64,000 nt of DNA, from NCBI RefSeq assembly GCF_021130785.1, contig NC_060211.1, positions 30,179,001 to 30,243,000 of the forward strand, written 5' to 3'. The stretch is from Homalodisca vitripennis (lineage: Eukaryota > Arthropoda > Insecta > Hemiptera > Cicadellidae). Below, piece by piece: positions 33,246-46,800 of the stretch (the first letter of the stretch is position 1; every line of letters starts with the position of its first letter). The notes beneath the pieces are model-generated. The model made no database searches, was not told where the DNA came from, and worked only from the letters and a program-made list of their open reading frames with translations. Position numbers and translations under genes: made by a program.

Positions 33246-36200
33246 TTGTAAATAAGAAAGTTTGAATGTTTTGATTCCACCACAATAAAAATTTTGAAAT
33301 GATCGAGTTGAAAATTATTTGTGAGCGTTACTGTAATAAAATCATTAAGTAAAAACATGCAGTATAAAATTAACCAAATTTTAAATCATGAGATGATAAA
33401 ATAAACAATAATAGCCTAGCTATAACCTGAACAGTTTAATTTTAAAATCACAAATTGAAAAAATCTCATACAAGAGCTAAAGATTCAAACTGACTACTTA
33501 ACTGATGAACTAACCATTTAGGAAAAACAGAGATTCCCCTACAGGAACAATACTTTTCCCATTGGGGAATAAATACAGTAAACCTCTCTTCATCCCTCGT
33601 CTTACTACCCTGTCATAACTGAACTCATGTTGTGCAGCTACGAGTAAAATAATTACAATAAGAAAAATGATCATAATATTGAGAAGCTACACCTAATTGT
33701 AGAAAAGCTTAAAAATCACACAAAATCTTTTTTTAATAAATACCCATAGGAAAATGAGCTAGTGGTACTACCCGACCCAAGGAGGGTAAAATATGTACTA
33801 AACTTAGCAGTGTTGTGGTTGAGTCTGGTTACTCTTTGTTCATTGTACAATTCTAGTTTTAATGTGACAAAAAAAGATAGTCGAGGGTCTTTCCAAGAAA
33901 AAATGTTTCTACTACAGAGCATTGAAATTGATCACTGTTTTAAAGGTACACAACATTTTAGTAACTTCAGTGTTGTACATTTTATTTTTCAGGGTAAAAT
34001 GGTGTGTTAAAAATATGTCTTGCTTAGTAACTACATTTTGTTACCTAAATAAAGACGGCACAGACTGTTAAAATATGTACTGGTTAAAAATTTGTAATGA
34101 GCCAATTAAGGTTAAAATGCACTTTATGTAATAGGCTTGAAATTGGGAAGAAGTGAAGTAAAAGTTGACATTACTCAGATATTTGCTTATTGTCACCACA
34201 AATGGTGTATTCAATACATTTAAAAAATGCCTATAATGTATTTAAAACAACTTGTTTTCGAAATATCAGAACCAAATACAATGATAATTGTTGCTGCTGC
34301 ATACATGCAGTTTAGAAACACATATAAGAGAGTTAATTTCAGGGTGTTATCTCTCAGCATGGTGTTTTAAGTAAGAAACTACTGGAATCTTATAAAATAA
34401 ATTACATAAAAGTTTGCGCAAATATTCATGCTCTCAGGAATGCTCACTAAGAAATATCACTATGGTCTCCAACTCATTTAAACACACAAATCCAGGGTTG
34501 ACCCACCTCGCCTCTCTGTTATTTAATTTTTTTTAATTGTGGACCACCTCAATCACATTTTTATACTATTTAGTTAATGCTATTTGGTTAAATTATGCTT
34601 TTGTGGTGCATTGCCCTTGACATGGCATTACTTTCTAATTTCACATGTAAAAATTTGTAGAGAACAATATTTAAAAAAATTTAGTGATTGCATGAATTAA
34701 TCTTTTTATACTATTTTCCTAAGTGGCTTCCAAAGCAGTTTCAGCCTAATAAGACTGTTTGGACCAGACCTAGACTGTGGAAAATGTTGTCATACGTCTT
34801 ACTAAAGCAGGGCACCAAAAACTCAGGGAATTTTATCTTGGCCAACACTTTGGGAAAGGCTCCGGTTTTGAACTTTCAAAATCCCTTCATCACTAAGGAG
34901 AGAATAAACCTCTTGGTGCTCTCTAGCATTTACACATGCTTAAGTAAATTTATTTTAAAAATTTGTGTTCTGCCTGCATTTGTTATTATATTTTTTATCA
35001 GGAATACCATATCAGTAATTATACAATTTTTATGAATGATAATCTTATAGGTATCCATTTGAAAATTTAACTACATAAAGATATTATTTCATAAACATTT
35101 TACATAAATAATATCTTTATTAATTTATAAATGTCACATTTCATTCAAAGATATCAGATCAAAAATAGCATAAATTTAGTTTTTGGTTTATCAATACTGT
35201 ATAATATAACAGTTTGTCATGTAGGATTAAATATACATTTTAAATAGTAGTAGGCCTACATCTTTTTACATTTTAAATTGTATACTGTTATCTGGAAAAT
35301 CTCTATTGAGGGACCATTTCCTTGGTTTTGTAATTCATAAAAATTCTTAACAATGCCCAATTAAATTAACGTTGTTTTCAAACCGATATCTCTGACTGAG
35401 GTGGCATTCGTTGGATTTAAAATTCCATTTACAAAATATGATTTTTGTAAAATAAATTATTAAAAGCTTGGCCTCTTTGATGAACATCAGCTAAGTGTAA
35501 ACAACTGTTTAGTATCAGTTAAATTTGAATTATAAAACAAAAATATTACCATTATTTATCCAAATCCTTAAAGTATTCCTGGAAACTTTTTCCATCTTTC
35601 TGTTCATATAAACCTTCTTTGCACTTCAAAAAAGAAAAATAATTAGTAAATAAATGATTAATAATAAACACGTAGAGGCAAAAAAGTGCATTAGACGAAT
35701 ATTGAAAATGAGTTAATCACAATAAACATTTATGAAATAATCCGAAGAGTCATAAATAAACCAGTAATATAAATATTGTTTTAATCTAACCAATCATCCG
35801 ACTAATAGAATAAAATTTCCCTTCAAACGACCATACAAAGAAACAGGTTTTTATTATTTATTTGATAAAAACTTCAGGTATAACATATATGGTATTTTGA
35901 AATCAGTAAAAAATCTACTTTATTTTAAATAAGTATAAAATGGGTCATTGCATTAAAAAAATTGACTAGAACCCTACAACCTCGAATATACAACCTATTG
36001 TATTCTTTCTCGTCTTAAAAAAATTTTCATTATAATATTTAAAGACTAGAAGAAATTTCATGTATAAAATATTACAATACAGGTACTAATAAGAGAACTG
36101 TGACAGTTTTTCGAGTGCAGCGAGTGAACAACGTAAACAATAATTAACTTAACCACATTGATATAATGGTCTTGTTATTACACACAACTTTGTCCATTTA

Positions 36201-36477
36201 AACTTTGTTGTATCTCTTATGGTTTCCAAGATCTCTTCAGTGTGCATAAAATTTGGATCAAACGGTATATATATAATATATATATGAAATTCCAATAATG
36301 CATGAATCACAAAAAGTACTTGCTCCAATATAATATATTTATAGGAGCTCAGTAAGAAACTGATTGGCTCTCCAACTTCGATGTCGCAAGCCACTTGACA
36401 TTCAGTGATTTTTAAGTGGTTTTGGAGATGGTAGTATTTTCAATGATCACCGCTTTCAGGAATACATGGAATGTCAT
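33246..36477. other. AT-rich stretch, one small palindrome, no gene
   Basis: Open frames at 33762-34010 and 34688-35035 on the plus strand (the second containing WTRPRLWKMLSYVLLKQG) have no recognised domain and no convincing splice partners. A perfect 13-bp palindrome AAAGATATTATTT / AAATAATATCTTT with a 16-bp loop sits at 35077-35118. Confidence 0.4.
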
Positions 36478-36481
36478 TTAA

Positions 36482-37388
36482 CACATTCGCTGCAGGCAGT
36501 AACTCTGGTTACCACTCCTACGCTGCGCTAGGAGCGGGCGGTAACTATATTTACCACAGAGCCATTGTTCTGAAATGAGGTCAGTGTGCGGCCAGCACTC
36601 GGCTATCATAACACTGTATTTCTCGCTCCTCAAGAGGTACTTTTCTTGCATTTTTATGCACTTCGTTTTCATATTAGACTTTTTTATGATTTTTTAAGTT
36701 TTTATAGTTGTAAGTGATTGTGCAACACAATGGATCTTCCCCCGAGACCAAGTGGTGTACAACAACCAAGTTCTAGGAATATTTGTAAATAATAAATTAC
36801 TTTTGGGTGGGTTGGTTAGGATGTATATAGACATTTCTATCAATATTTTATTTTAGTCGACTTATTTCTTATTTTTTTTATAAACTTATGTACTAACATT
36901 CTTTTTGTAAAGTACAATCATTTCAAGTAAACATTTAAATATATTTTGTTATAATTGGTCACCACATATTTGTAAATAATAACTGAATTTGAGTGAGTTA
37001 GCAGATATAAACTTTTTCACATTTTTGTAAACTTTTACATTCATTTTCGTTTACCCAGTTACGTATAAATATTGTTTATGTTTGTCTAAAGAGAAATAAA
37101 ATACAGTTCACTTAGCTACAATGTATTCATTTGGAATATTCCTACTGCCATAAGGGTCTTCCTTAGTGCGAGCGTTAACTAGAGTTACCAGCTGGCAAGG
37201 GAGACTATCTCCAGGAGCTACCGGTAACCATAGTTACCGCATTCCAAAAATGGTAGAGAGTGATAATTTTTGTGACTGAGTAATTTTCATATATTTCTAT
37301 CATATTTCATCCAAAAGTAAGTAAAAATATATTTTAACAATTTCAGCACATACGGAACTCTATATAGGGATTTTTAGCAGTGAACGTG
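36482..37388. mobile_element. piggyBac-like element with GTAAC/GTTAC hairpins
   Basis: TTAA duplications (36478-36481 and 37389-37392) flank inverted ends CACATTCGCTGC and CACGTTCACTGC. The left 130 bases and the right 250 bases contain short palindromes such as GTAACTCTGGTTAC and GGTAACCATAGTTACC. The interior is AT-rich with no transposase. Confidence 0.75.
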
Positions 37389-38736
37389 TTAAAGGGGGTT
37401 GGCTGCGTGCTCTTAGTATACTGCTGAGAAACGCGTGCAAGGCTACATGTCTGAAAATTCGCTCCAATCACAGCAGCGAGCAAATCATCACAGCTGCTAA
37501 ACCAATTATATTACATTAATTTTTTTGCTATCTGCGAGTCTTCAAAGCCCATAGACTAGCTATGACGACTTGAAAAGGAAGCGCATCGATAGATGAGTAA
37601 TGATGTAGAACATTGACTAAGTAATGAAACAAAACAGGTTTTTTTAGTAACAAAATCAAGCAATAAATTTTAGCATTTATAATTAACATAAAAATATATT
37701 TAATGAGTGATACTACAAAAACAAAAATAATTTAATAATACTTAATGAAATTTCTGTTCTTAACGTAAATAGCATTTACAAGAAAAATTTATATAAAGTT
37801 ACTAATTAATGTATGTTACAATAATAAAAATGCCAAGGATTCTTACAGCAAAAATATTTTGTAATCAACCATATCAAATTAAAAAATATTGATTTAAAAA
37901 TAAATATAACAATCATCAATTTTATTAAATTGATTTTTTAATTTTACTAACAAACAAAAAATGAACAAAAGTCCATATATAAATCAGTAATCAATAACTG
38001 AAGCCAAATCTTATAGACTAATAGTTGAATAATATAGTACTGTATATCTAATAAAATTTTGTTTACAATTACAGAAGACTTTTTTAAGTGTATTAAATAA
38101 AACAATTGAATTTATATTACATATTTACAAAACTATATGAACGTCTCAATTGGCTAATGACTAATTCAATATTAATATACACATATTATACAATGAAACA
38201 GTCGAAACGTCTAAAATATATTTACAAAACAAAGTATAACAAAATATCATACAAAACTTTTAAGTGTATACTATTTCTAATGATTCTATTATGAGTTATT
38301 TTGTTCTTTTCTTCTTTAAGACTCTTGCACTGAGGAACTCAAAATACTTCAATAATTATCTCACATAAAACACACCCTATAAAAGAGTGACTCAATAAAG
38401 GGTAATACCTTATACTATAATTTATTAGGATATTAATGTAATAGCTCCCTAAACTTTAATCAGTGAACAATAATAAAACTTATTGTGCATTAAAAGCAAA
38501 ATTAACTACAATACTACACAATAAAAGTATCACATATACTCCAGTAAACCTGCAAAAAGCATTTACTCATGTTCCTAATATTTTGACTAAAATATTAATT
38601 ATTTTGTCTTTTCAAGTATATTTTCCTTGTGTCTAACGATCTTTAGTTATAAATTTGTTTCATTAATTTGTATCCATACACAATATCGTAACCTCGTAAT
38701 TATTTAAAATATTAAAACCTTTATATTTTAAAAATT
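37389..38736. other. AT-rich spacer, no gene recognised
   Basis: About 1.3 kb of AT-rich sequence without a supported coding region or repeat boundary. Confidence 0.35.
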
Positions 38737-38862
38737 ATTTGTATAGGGTGGCCACTTGAAAACATTTCTGATTTCCAGTTATCCCCCTAAATTGAAAATT
38801 TTTCAATTCTCTAGTCCATTTGCAAACCAAATATGATCAACTGTAATACTGTATTTAACCTT

Positions 38863-39036
38863 TATCCTGAGAGCCAAGGACGTCAAACTTTCTCCAGTCA
38901 TTCCGTTTTATTTCCTATCGTAACCTTGTATGGTTTTTCAAGACCAAAGCTTTTGGTTTTTGTGTCCGAGACTGTATATATCATGCCTAGTCCCATAATT
39001 TCTTTAATAATGGAACAGTGCCCCATTCCATTTGTT
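38863..39036 (+). repeat. Left part of a direct repeat with 41451-41780
   Basis: Nearly the same as 41451-41622 (shared GTAACCTTGTATGGTTTTTC and CTGTATAGATCATG-like blocks). Together with 40392-40580 it equals the uninterrupted copy at 41451-41780, with a TTAA element inserted between the two halves. Confidence 0.75.
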
Positions 39037-39040
39037 TTAA

Positions 39041-40387
39041 TCCTTCCCACGGCGTAGACAGATATATTAGAATGGTAGACTTTGACCAACACGCCAAATA
39101 CAGTTATATCCGATATTAAAGATTATGTCTCTTGGAGAGTTTTTTATTTCACAAAAGGCCTTCAAAATGCCTGGTGCACGCTCCGTGCTTATCGCGGTTA
39201 TCAAGGTAGTATTTATAAATGACCTTCACTCTGTGGCAGGGGGAGGGGAGCGCCCTTTGTCTAACTCTAACCACCTGCTGGTTAGTTCTACGTCTCCTAC
39301 AGAGCCATAACCATACGTGGTGTGTATTATATTTGATCGGTTTTCATGAGTGCACGTCTACTATGTATCTCTGTATTATTCTTCATCATGCGGTAGCGTT
39401 GTGGTTAGAAAATGTATATTATATCCTATATGTATATCATATTCTATATGTATATCATATGTGTGTAAATGTAAACTGTTTATCAAAGTTGTTGAATAAA
39501 GATTTTTTAGAAATTGAAAATTGAAAAAATATAATTAGTACATTCTTGAAGCTCTTGTCTTATTAGAAATGATATATTAATTTAAACAAACTCTCCAATA
39601 ATATAAAGTTTTTTATTTTTGTGAGGCCTTTCGTACTCAATGAGTACATTTTTCGGACTCACACAACTGAATGAAAGTAATAATAACAATAGTAACATAA
39701 ACAATTTTGTACTAAATAAAAAACATATGTCATTAAAAATACAAAGAGGTAATATTCTATGACAGCACAGTATGTTATATGTATATATAAAAATAAAGTT
39801 TATATTTAGTTAAATCAAATAAAGTAACGGTGAATTTTGAAAAGGCCCAGGTTCGTTGTTTACCAGATTATTTTGGTTCTTTTTTTATAAAAATTGTTTC
39901 ATATGCATCAAGGAATTTTTTATTTTGTACTTCTTTTAATAATTTTGCATTTGAAAAAGATATATGTTTTTATTTAGTACAAAATTGTTTATGTTACTAT
40001 TGTTATTATTACTTTCATTCAGTTGTGTGAGTCCGAAGATGTACTCATTGAGTACGAAAGGCCTCACAAAAATAAAAAATTTTATATTATTGGAGAGTTT
40101 GTTTAAATTAATATATAATTAGTAGTTTATAAAACTTTTCAGTTTAGTTACATTTTACAATTAAATTTAAACTTATTTTAAATAAACAGTTTTGTAAATA
40201 GTTCTTTTTATTGTTATCAATAAAAAAGCAAATTTTAAGAAAAATGCTCTGTTTTATACTTTTTTTTTGCTTTTACCTGTTATAATTTAGTTATAATAGA
40301 AATTAGCTTTGAACTTAAAGAAAAATGTTTGTTACTTGTCTTGGCATAATAGGAATGTTAATGGGTTTATTAGTGGCGTGCGAAGGG
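39041..40387. mobile_element. TTAA element interrupted by a foldback
   Basis: The ends are TTAA-TCCTTCCCACGGCG on the left and GCGTGCGAAGGG-CTAA on the right. 39041-39410 and 40135-40387 are the reverse complements of the two ends of the element at 47423-48969. In this copy the middle is filled by the foldback at 39572-40116. The empty target survives at about 41620. Confidence 0.65.
39572..40116. mobile_element. Foldback element, 157-bp inverted arms
   Basis: 39572-39729 and 39960-40116 are almost perfect reverse complements (landmarks CCTTTCGTACTCAATGAGTA and CAACTGAATGAAAGTAATAA), with a 230-bp AT-rich centre. There is no coding sequence. The termini ATATATTAATTTAAACAAAC are AT-rich and the exact boundary or duplication is unclear. 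Confidence 0.8.
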
Positions 40388-40391
40388 CTAA

Positions 40392-40580
40392 CATTTCCTT
40401 TGTACTCATCAGTTTAATAGTGCAGAGAAGTCCTTTAGACGAATACTTGATTGAAGAAATGATGGGATTTCCACTAAGCTGTCATTCAACCAATGCCATC
40501 TGCAGAATGGTGACAATATTAGTTGTGTTGAAATTTGGATGTATCCATGATATCAAACAAGAGCCTTTTTTCTGTTGAGG
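40392..40580 (+). repeat. Right part of the direct repeat with 41451-41780
   Basis: Matches 41625-41780 (shared ACTCATCAGTTTAATAGT-like start, AGAAATGATGGGATTT and GCCATGATATCAAACAA-like blocks). Confidence 0.7.
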
Positions 40581-40619
40581 TATGGCTAACAAGCCCAATG
40601 TCCTGTGACCCGAGTTCTT

Positions 40620-41430
40620 TTCGTGCTCCCCTAGCCATTAGTTCCCATCAAGCTGCAAGCTATAACAGAACTCTGCTAGCTTTCTAGGATCCATCTCTCT
40701 CACATCACAGGAAAAGCCTTTCCTATCCACCTGAGTCAACGTTTTGAGATGGCTGGACAGTCCAGCCAGAGATAGTCTGCTGACTCCTCATCCTCACTCC
40801 AGAATCTACAGACTTCTGGGTCACTCCATCCTAGTCTCCTGAGGTGTTTCCGGAGAGGTCCATGGCCTGTTATCATTCCCATCAGAAGTCTTAGTTTTTC
40901 TTTTAGTAAGGTCAAAGCCATTTCCTTACTTTCCTATAGAAGATTTATGAATAGCTTTGACATTCTTAATCCTTGGGAGTTATGGCACTTGAAAGCCTAA
41001 CATTCCTTTCCCATCTCTTTATAAACCCCTTGCCATAACTAAGCATAGACCAAAACGAGGTTCCAGACCTGTCAATATGGATCCTGCCCCTTTCTTGCCT
41101 GCGAGTCTGCCTTTACATTTCCTCTGATGCCTGCTACCGACACCAGGTTATGTTTTACCAGTTCCTTTACCATTTGGTAACAACTAAACCTCAGCCTTGA
41201 ATTAAACTCATAGTCTCTTAATACCTTTAGAGCTGCCTGGCTCTCTGAAAGAATAAGAACTTTTGCTTTATTATATTTGTAGGTTATCATTAGTTGTGCA
41301 CATATTTCTATGGTTCCAACTTCTGCTTGAAATACAGTGCTATTGATCCTAGGGCCTAAGCATATCTTATGCCTGGCCCAGACTCCCAGCTCTGAACCAG
41401 TAGAACCAGTAGCTCCAGGAGTCATCCGTG
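40620..41430 (-). pseudogene. LINE RNase H remnant
   Basis: The minus strand encodes AEVGTIEICAQLM and SESQAALKVL (RNase H motifs, the usual Asp of SDSQ replaced by Glu), RGNVKADSQARKG, and further along MITGHGPLRKHLRRLG with a degenerate zinc-knuckle-like ESADYLWLDCP. It is broken by frameshifts. The same I-clade type as 47718-48497. Confidence 0.75.
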
Positions 41431-41450
41431 TAGAATAAAACCAACCTCTG

Positions 41451-41780
41451 TCCTGGGAAGGATGTCAACTTTTTCCAGGCATTCCATTTTATTTCCTATA
41501 GTAACCTTGTATGGTTTTTCAAAATCAAAGCTTATGGTTTTTATGTCCGAGACTGTATAGATCATGTCTAGTCCCTTTATTTCTTATATAATGGACATGT
41601 GCCCCATTCCATTTTTTGTAACATTTCCTTTTTTCTCATCAGTTTAATAGTTAATTGGAGAAATGATGGGATTTTCACTTGCTACAATCAAACCAATGCC
41701 TTCTGCAGACTGACGACAATATTAGTTCAGTCAAAATTTTGATGTAGCCATGATATCAAACAATAGCTTTATTTTTCTTT
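41451..41780 (+). repeat. Uninterrupted copy of the direct repeat (empty site)
   Basis: Corresponds to 38863-39036 joined to 40392-40580. At the junction it reads CCATTTTTTGTAACATTTCC, where the other copy carries the 1.35-kb TTAA element. It therefore shows the pre-insertion state. Confidence 0.7.
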
Positions 41781-42130
41781 GTTTTATTTATTTATTTATA
41801 ATTTTAACCTATGTAATATGATGACCCATCAGAATGTGTATGAGGAGCTATCGTTCACAAACTAAACTGAGAAAATCGGTCAGCTGATTTAAATCATCGA
41901 CTTTAAATGCGCTGTCTACGCAACTCTGTAAGTAATCAGAGTTTCACAGATCACATCGTGTAAAATACAATGTTTGGAATTAATCAACTCTTGATTCAAG
42001 GATCTGTCAAATATTTCTTGATTTCTTAAGTTCTTAAAGAGAAAATTTGTTTTGGAAATCGTCCCGGTTTTACAGGGAAATTACCGGCTTATTCACAATT
42101 TTCCCGGTTGGGTGGCCACCCTGTTTGTAT

Positions 42131-43810
42131 TTTTAGCAACAATTGGCAGACAAAGATGTGGCTAATTTTTGATAAAATAAATCTTTTATAAAAGAAAGAT
42201 TGCAAAATTACTTACAATACATATAACCTGGTGACAACAGACTCTTAATCAAAGCGTTAAAAAAATCTCATCTTACTTATTTATTAATTAGCCTTAGTCT
42301 GACCATACGTTTTCATACAAACAGTTAAATTCAACTTTTGTTATTTTACAATCATTTAATTTATCGGCTGAGTGAAATTAGCTCTTTAGTTCGCTGACTG
42401 ACTTAGCAAGTTTACTGTTTGATGGACATAAGCAATATATCTACAAGTTGTGGGTGATTGCAAAAACTACGTTATTATAGTAAGTCTACATATTTTTCAC
42501 AATCAATAGTAGTTTAAAGTTGCTAAAATTAGGTCTTCTCATTTATTCAAAAAATAACTACAATAATTTAACACCATAAGGTTAACATTCTGCAGAAAAA
42601 AATCTACTTCGAATACAAATCTACACGTAGGCCCAGTATTATTAAAGCTCAAATGTAGTAATTCGTGTTGGAAACTGAATCTCAAAGTGAAACAACAGAA
42701 ATTAATCTAAAGTAATTCACACTAAGCTACCACATGCTATTTAACTGACAATTAAAATTGACTGAACCACATTTATGGTGTATAAAAATAAATAAATCCC
42801 TCACGATTCTTATAATTACAAAGCTGACGATACAAAGCTAAGTGATAGTCATATAAATAAGAGTGCGGCCGTTATGACCATTGAAACCACACTAATGACG
42901 ACAACAAAACTTACAGTGAATACGTTGTGTTAGTCCGTATAACAAACTTAAACAATACAATAAACAGGTAATGTCATTGCACCCGTATCACACCAACTCT
43001 ATATTTGGGTAAATATTTGGAACACTTACATCATAAACATGTAGAACGTGTAGAACATCTGGTCAGGGAACAGGAAGTGCATGTTTTAACAATACTTAAA
43101 TTTAAGTTTATAATTAAATTTATATGTTTCTGCTGTGTAATCAGGTCTACAAAACATTTCTTTATCTCTAGAATGTAGTTGAAAGCATTAAATTAATACG
43201 GTTTTTCCAATTTTAAGACTGTTTTCATTACATCGCACATACAAACTAAACCGATTCAAGAAAACTGTAAACAGTGTTTAACTAAGTTTATTTAATGTAT
43301 TATAAATCGACACGAAACACTTCTCATTTTGATAATAATAAGTCTATTTTAATAAAAGTAAATCAGCATATGTGGCAAAAGCCAAATACATAATATATAA
43401 TAAATAACAATAATAAATCTTTATTTAACTATTTTTTCCCAATAATTAATGCTATTTTACTCTAATAAAACTTATGATCTGACCTAAATACGGTCTTAAT
43501 ACATTTCCTTTGAAGAGATAAAATGTTTAATTGACTTACACAACAGAGTAGTTTTTTTTTATTAATTATTTTGTCATTGATCGCAACTGAATTAACAATA
43601 ACTAGCAAAACATCAAGATCATTGGCTTATGAAAGCATGTTAATTATTTATACATAAAATAATATTATCGAGTTGTCTCTGATGCAAGTTTTAGTATTTA
43701 CCCAAAAACAAGTTATAACTTACGACTAAATAATAGTGTAAAAGCCAGACACATCTGCTAATGTAATTAGACACAGCCTGGGCAAACTTAACAGATGAAA
43801 TGTAATTTGG
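42131..43810. other. AT-rich 3' flank of ZDHHC17
   Basis: No gene was recognised. On the minus strand an AATAAA hexamer at 43420-43425 could end the ZDHHC17 transcript, giving a 3' untranslated region of about 400 bases. That is a guess. Confidence 0.35.
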
Positions 43811-43880
43811 TTAGACATACTGGTAGTTCTCCTTGTTGTTTAGAAGGGGTTCTTGTTCTACAGGACTACGGACTTGGTAC
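43811..43880 (-). CDS. ZDHHC17: ZDHHC17 last exon
   Basis: After TTTGTAG it encodes [20 protein letters not shown] then QYV and TAA. The C-terminal YQYV resembles the family ending YQLV. The phase matches the donor of the exon at 45674. Confidence 0.85.
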
Positions 43881-46800
43881 CTACAAACAAGCATTTCGTA
43901 TTTATACAACTTAGTCTATGCACCAAATCTTACAACTAAAATCTTGTTTAACCCTTTGCACTCAAAAGGCCAGCAGCACTGGCCACACCAAGGTTGCAGA
44001 CATCTCACGTTAGTTTTGCCGTAGTTTGTCCTCACAACTCGTATGGCCAGTACAGATGGCCACGCTACCTTCATTGACAACTCGGTGACCATATTTGTTG
44101 TTTCCCTCCTCAGATCGGAATTATTTTTCAATATCCTCCACACGTTATTTGCATAGTAATTTTAAATGTTAAAAAAAAATAATGAAAACTAATTTAAAAT
44201 TGATTTTTAATGAATCCTTTCTAATACAAAGATAAACATACATTTGGGATATTTAACTCTTATACGTATATTGTTAAAAAGATATGTAAATAAAATATTA
44301 TAAGCATTTACAGTTATGTTATACTCAGACATGAACTATTTTACATTTTCTCAGTCTTTACGTTTTTTTTACGGAATAAAACTTTTAAAAATACACACCT
44401 ATGTGTAGTCAAGAATAGTTAGCACACGTCTTCTAATAACTTTTCTAAAGTTTAATATCCCTTCTATCACTTCAGTGTATTGGCCCACTACTTTCATTCG
44501 TCTTATTTGCACAGTCAATGTTTAGAAAAGAATTATAGGCTAATTTAAAATTTAATACTTTACCTAAATATTACTCTAAAAAACAGCTGTTTTACAGGTT
44601 TCAGCACTCACCATTCATTATAAAACAAAGAGAATATTAGAAAATAACTGCTATGTTTAGTGGCCAGCGGTACCGACCTTACGAGCTATGGACGTATATC
44701 TTGGCCAGTAAAGCTGGACATACGAGCTGAAATAACATTACAGCAAAAATTAATCCGCGCCTCTGACAAAATGGTGGCGGCCAATAGAGCTAGCCATATG
44801 AGCTCCAAGGACAAATTATAAATACTGCCTTCGAGTGCATAGGGTTAATCTTTAAATCTCGTAAATCTTATTGTCAAACACAATAGAATGTAAGTATGTT
44901 GTTGCTGCTCTCTTAGGACAAAAAACTGAGAAATTGCACTTAGTCCTGAAAGGGTCTTTGCACTGCTTCCAGAGTGACAAGATATTCTGGATGGTTAACA
45001 TTATGGATAGAGGCCACACCTTCTTTCAAAATCTATGAGGAAGAATTTATGGCATTAATCTCAGTCATGTCTCCTTTGAAGAAGGGGAGGCCAGCTCTGT
45101 ACCAGCCTCTCCAGTCAAGGCAGGCAGAGGGTGGCACACCTTTATTATATCTGGGCTAGCAACCTTTTGACTCTTAGGGAACTCCAACAGTCATCACCTG
45201 CAATAGACTAGACCTATTGAACTACCCTTGAAAGTGAACCCTCCTAGGTATCCTGTTCAACTTAAAATTCATCTTTATGTCAAATAACACTACGCTTTGT
45301 GGTTAAGAGCTGAGGGCGCCCTATTACATGGAGAACAATGCATTCAGTATTGTCTGCTGAACCTTGTGTTCTTTCTCGACAAGAGGCGGCCCCTACCCCC
45401 AACCTTATCCATCCAGAATATCCTGTCACTCTGGAAGCAGCGCAAAGGTCCTTTTAGGACTACGTGCAACTTTAAGATTCTTGTTCTAAGAGAACAAAAA
45501 ATAAATAAAAAGTTGAACAGATTGTGTATGTATTTCTTGAAATTGCTATTCTTATCAACACAACACAAATACACTTCTAGAGAAATGTAGTTGTGTTAAG
45601 TAGTGAACTAATGAGTACACACAACTTAACAGAATTAATTTTAAAACTACTGATAAATACAATTGCGTCCTACCTTGTCATCCAGTCTGTAGGATCTGGA
45701 CGAAACAGTCCAAAACATCGCAGTTGTAGAAAGTCTACAAGGTTTTGACACTTGCCACGATGAAAAGGACTTTTAGTACCTCCCGAGCTCCCATGGAAGT
45801 GACGGTAACGCCCGGCATTCATCCTCTCATTGGTCGTCATGCCCAAAATTGAAATCTGAAATCGTTCACATACTTTAGCTGTATGCTAAGTATTTAAAAT
45901 TAAATACAGCTTATCAAAAACACAAATCTATATCTAGAATCATTCATTAAGTTCTGTTTAGTCTTAGGTCCATTATGGATGATATTGAATTTGATAACCG
46001 AGATCTTAGTCTCATACAAAGATTGTAAGCTATCATGGGCAAAACACATTAGCCCTCCCTCTTATATTGTTTGGTGAAAATTATTTTTTATGTGGAATTG
46101 CACACACTATACAACTTTAAACATTATTTAACATTGGTATAGATCCGATATTTCATTTATATTATAAATAAGTATAGTTACACTAATACATAGGTTATTC
46201 GTACAGTGATTTCGTGTCCATCAACATGTCTAAGAAGGAAAAGTTTGTGTAAGTAATAACAAATTTGATTCTCAAAATCAAAATGACCCATGGCTATGCA
46301 AACATAACTTCAATAAAGCGGAAATTATGACTTCAGATAAACCTTATGTACCATACTAATTAAAATTCTAAATAACATTATACGCTATGCAATAACGCTA
46401 TGAGATACATGGTTTATTCTCAGTTTCTGGTTGGGAAGCCACCCAGAACATAAAAGTAATATTATTTTAGATAGCGAAAAGGAACTTTTCTATTTCCTTA
46501 GTTCTGAATGAAGTTAGTTTTACATACCTGGTAAAGCTGACAGCCAAACAATGTAGCCACCCAGATAGAATGCAGGAAAGCATTAGCAGCCACCCAGGCC
46601 ACCCATGAGTCACACTGGGCATATTGCCACATACCAGAGTCTATCAGCCCAGCTGAAATTACACAGTTCAAGTGAAAATCAGGGAACCAAAGCTGTCAAG
46701 GTAAAATGTATCCCATTTCCTGCTACTAATATTAATAGAAAGAAACAATATGATTCATTTAACAATGTATGTATTACAGACATGTATATACATATATACA

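Larger units (their letters stand above)
38745..42122. mobile_element. Composite hAT-like element with nested insertions
   Basis: Terminal inverted repeats AGGGTGGCCAC (left) and GTGGCCACCCT (right) bound 3.4 kb. The flanks ATTTGTAT and GTTTGTAT form an 8-bp duplication with one mismatch, as in hAT elements. Inside are a nested TTAA element with a foldback, a LINE RNase H remnant, and a second copy of the sequence flanking the TTAA element. No transposase was recognised. Confidence 0.55.

Noticed and set aside
34688..35035. Plus-strand frame of 115 codons with basic and hydrophobic segments
   Set aside because: No recognised domain, no splice sites that extend it, and composition similar to the surrounding AT-rich DNA.
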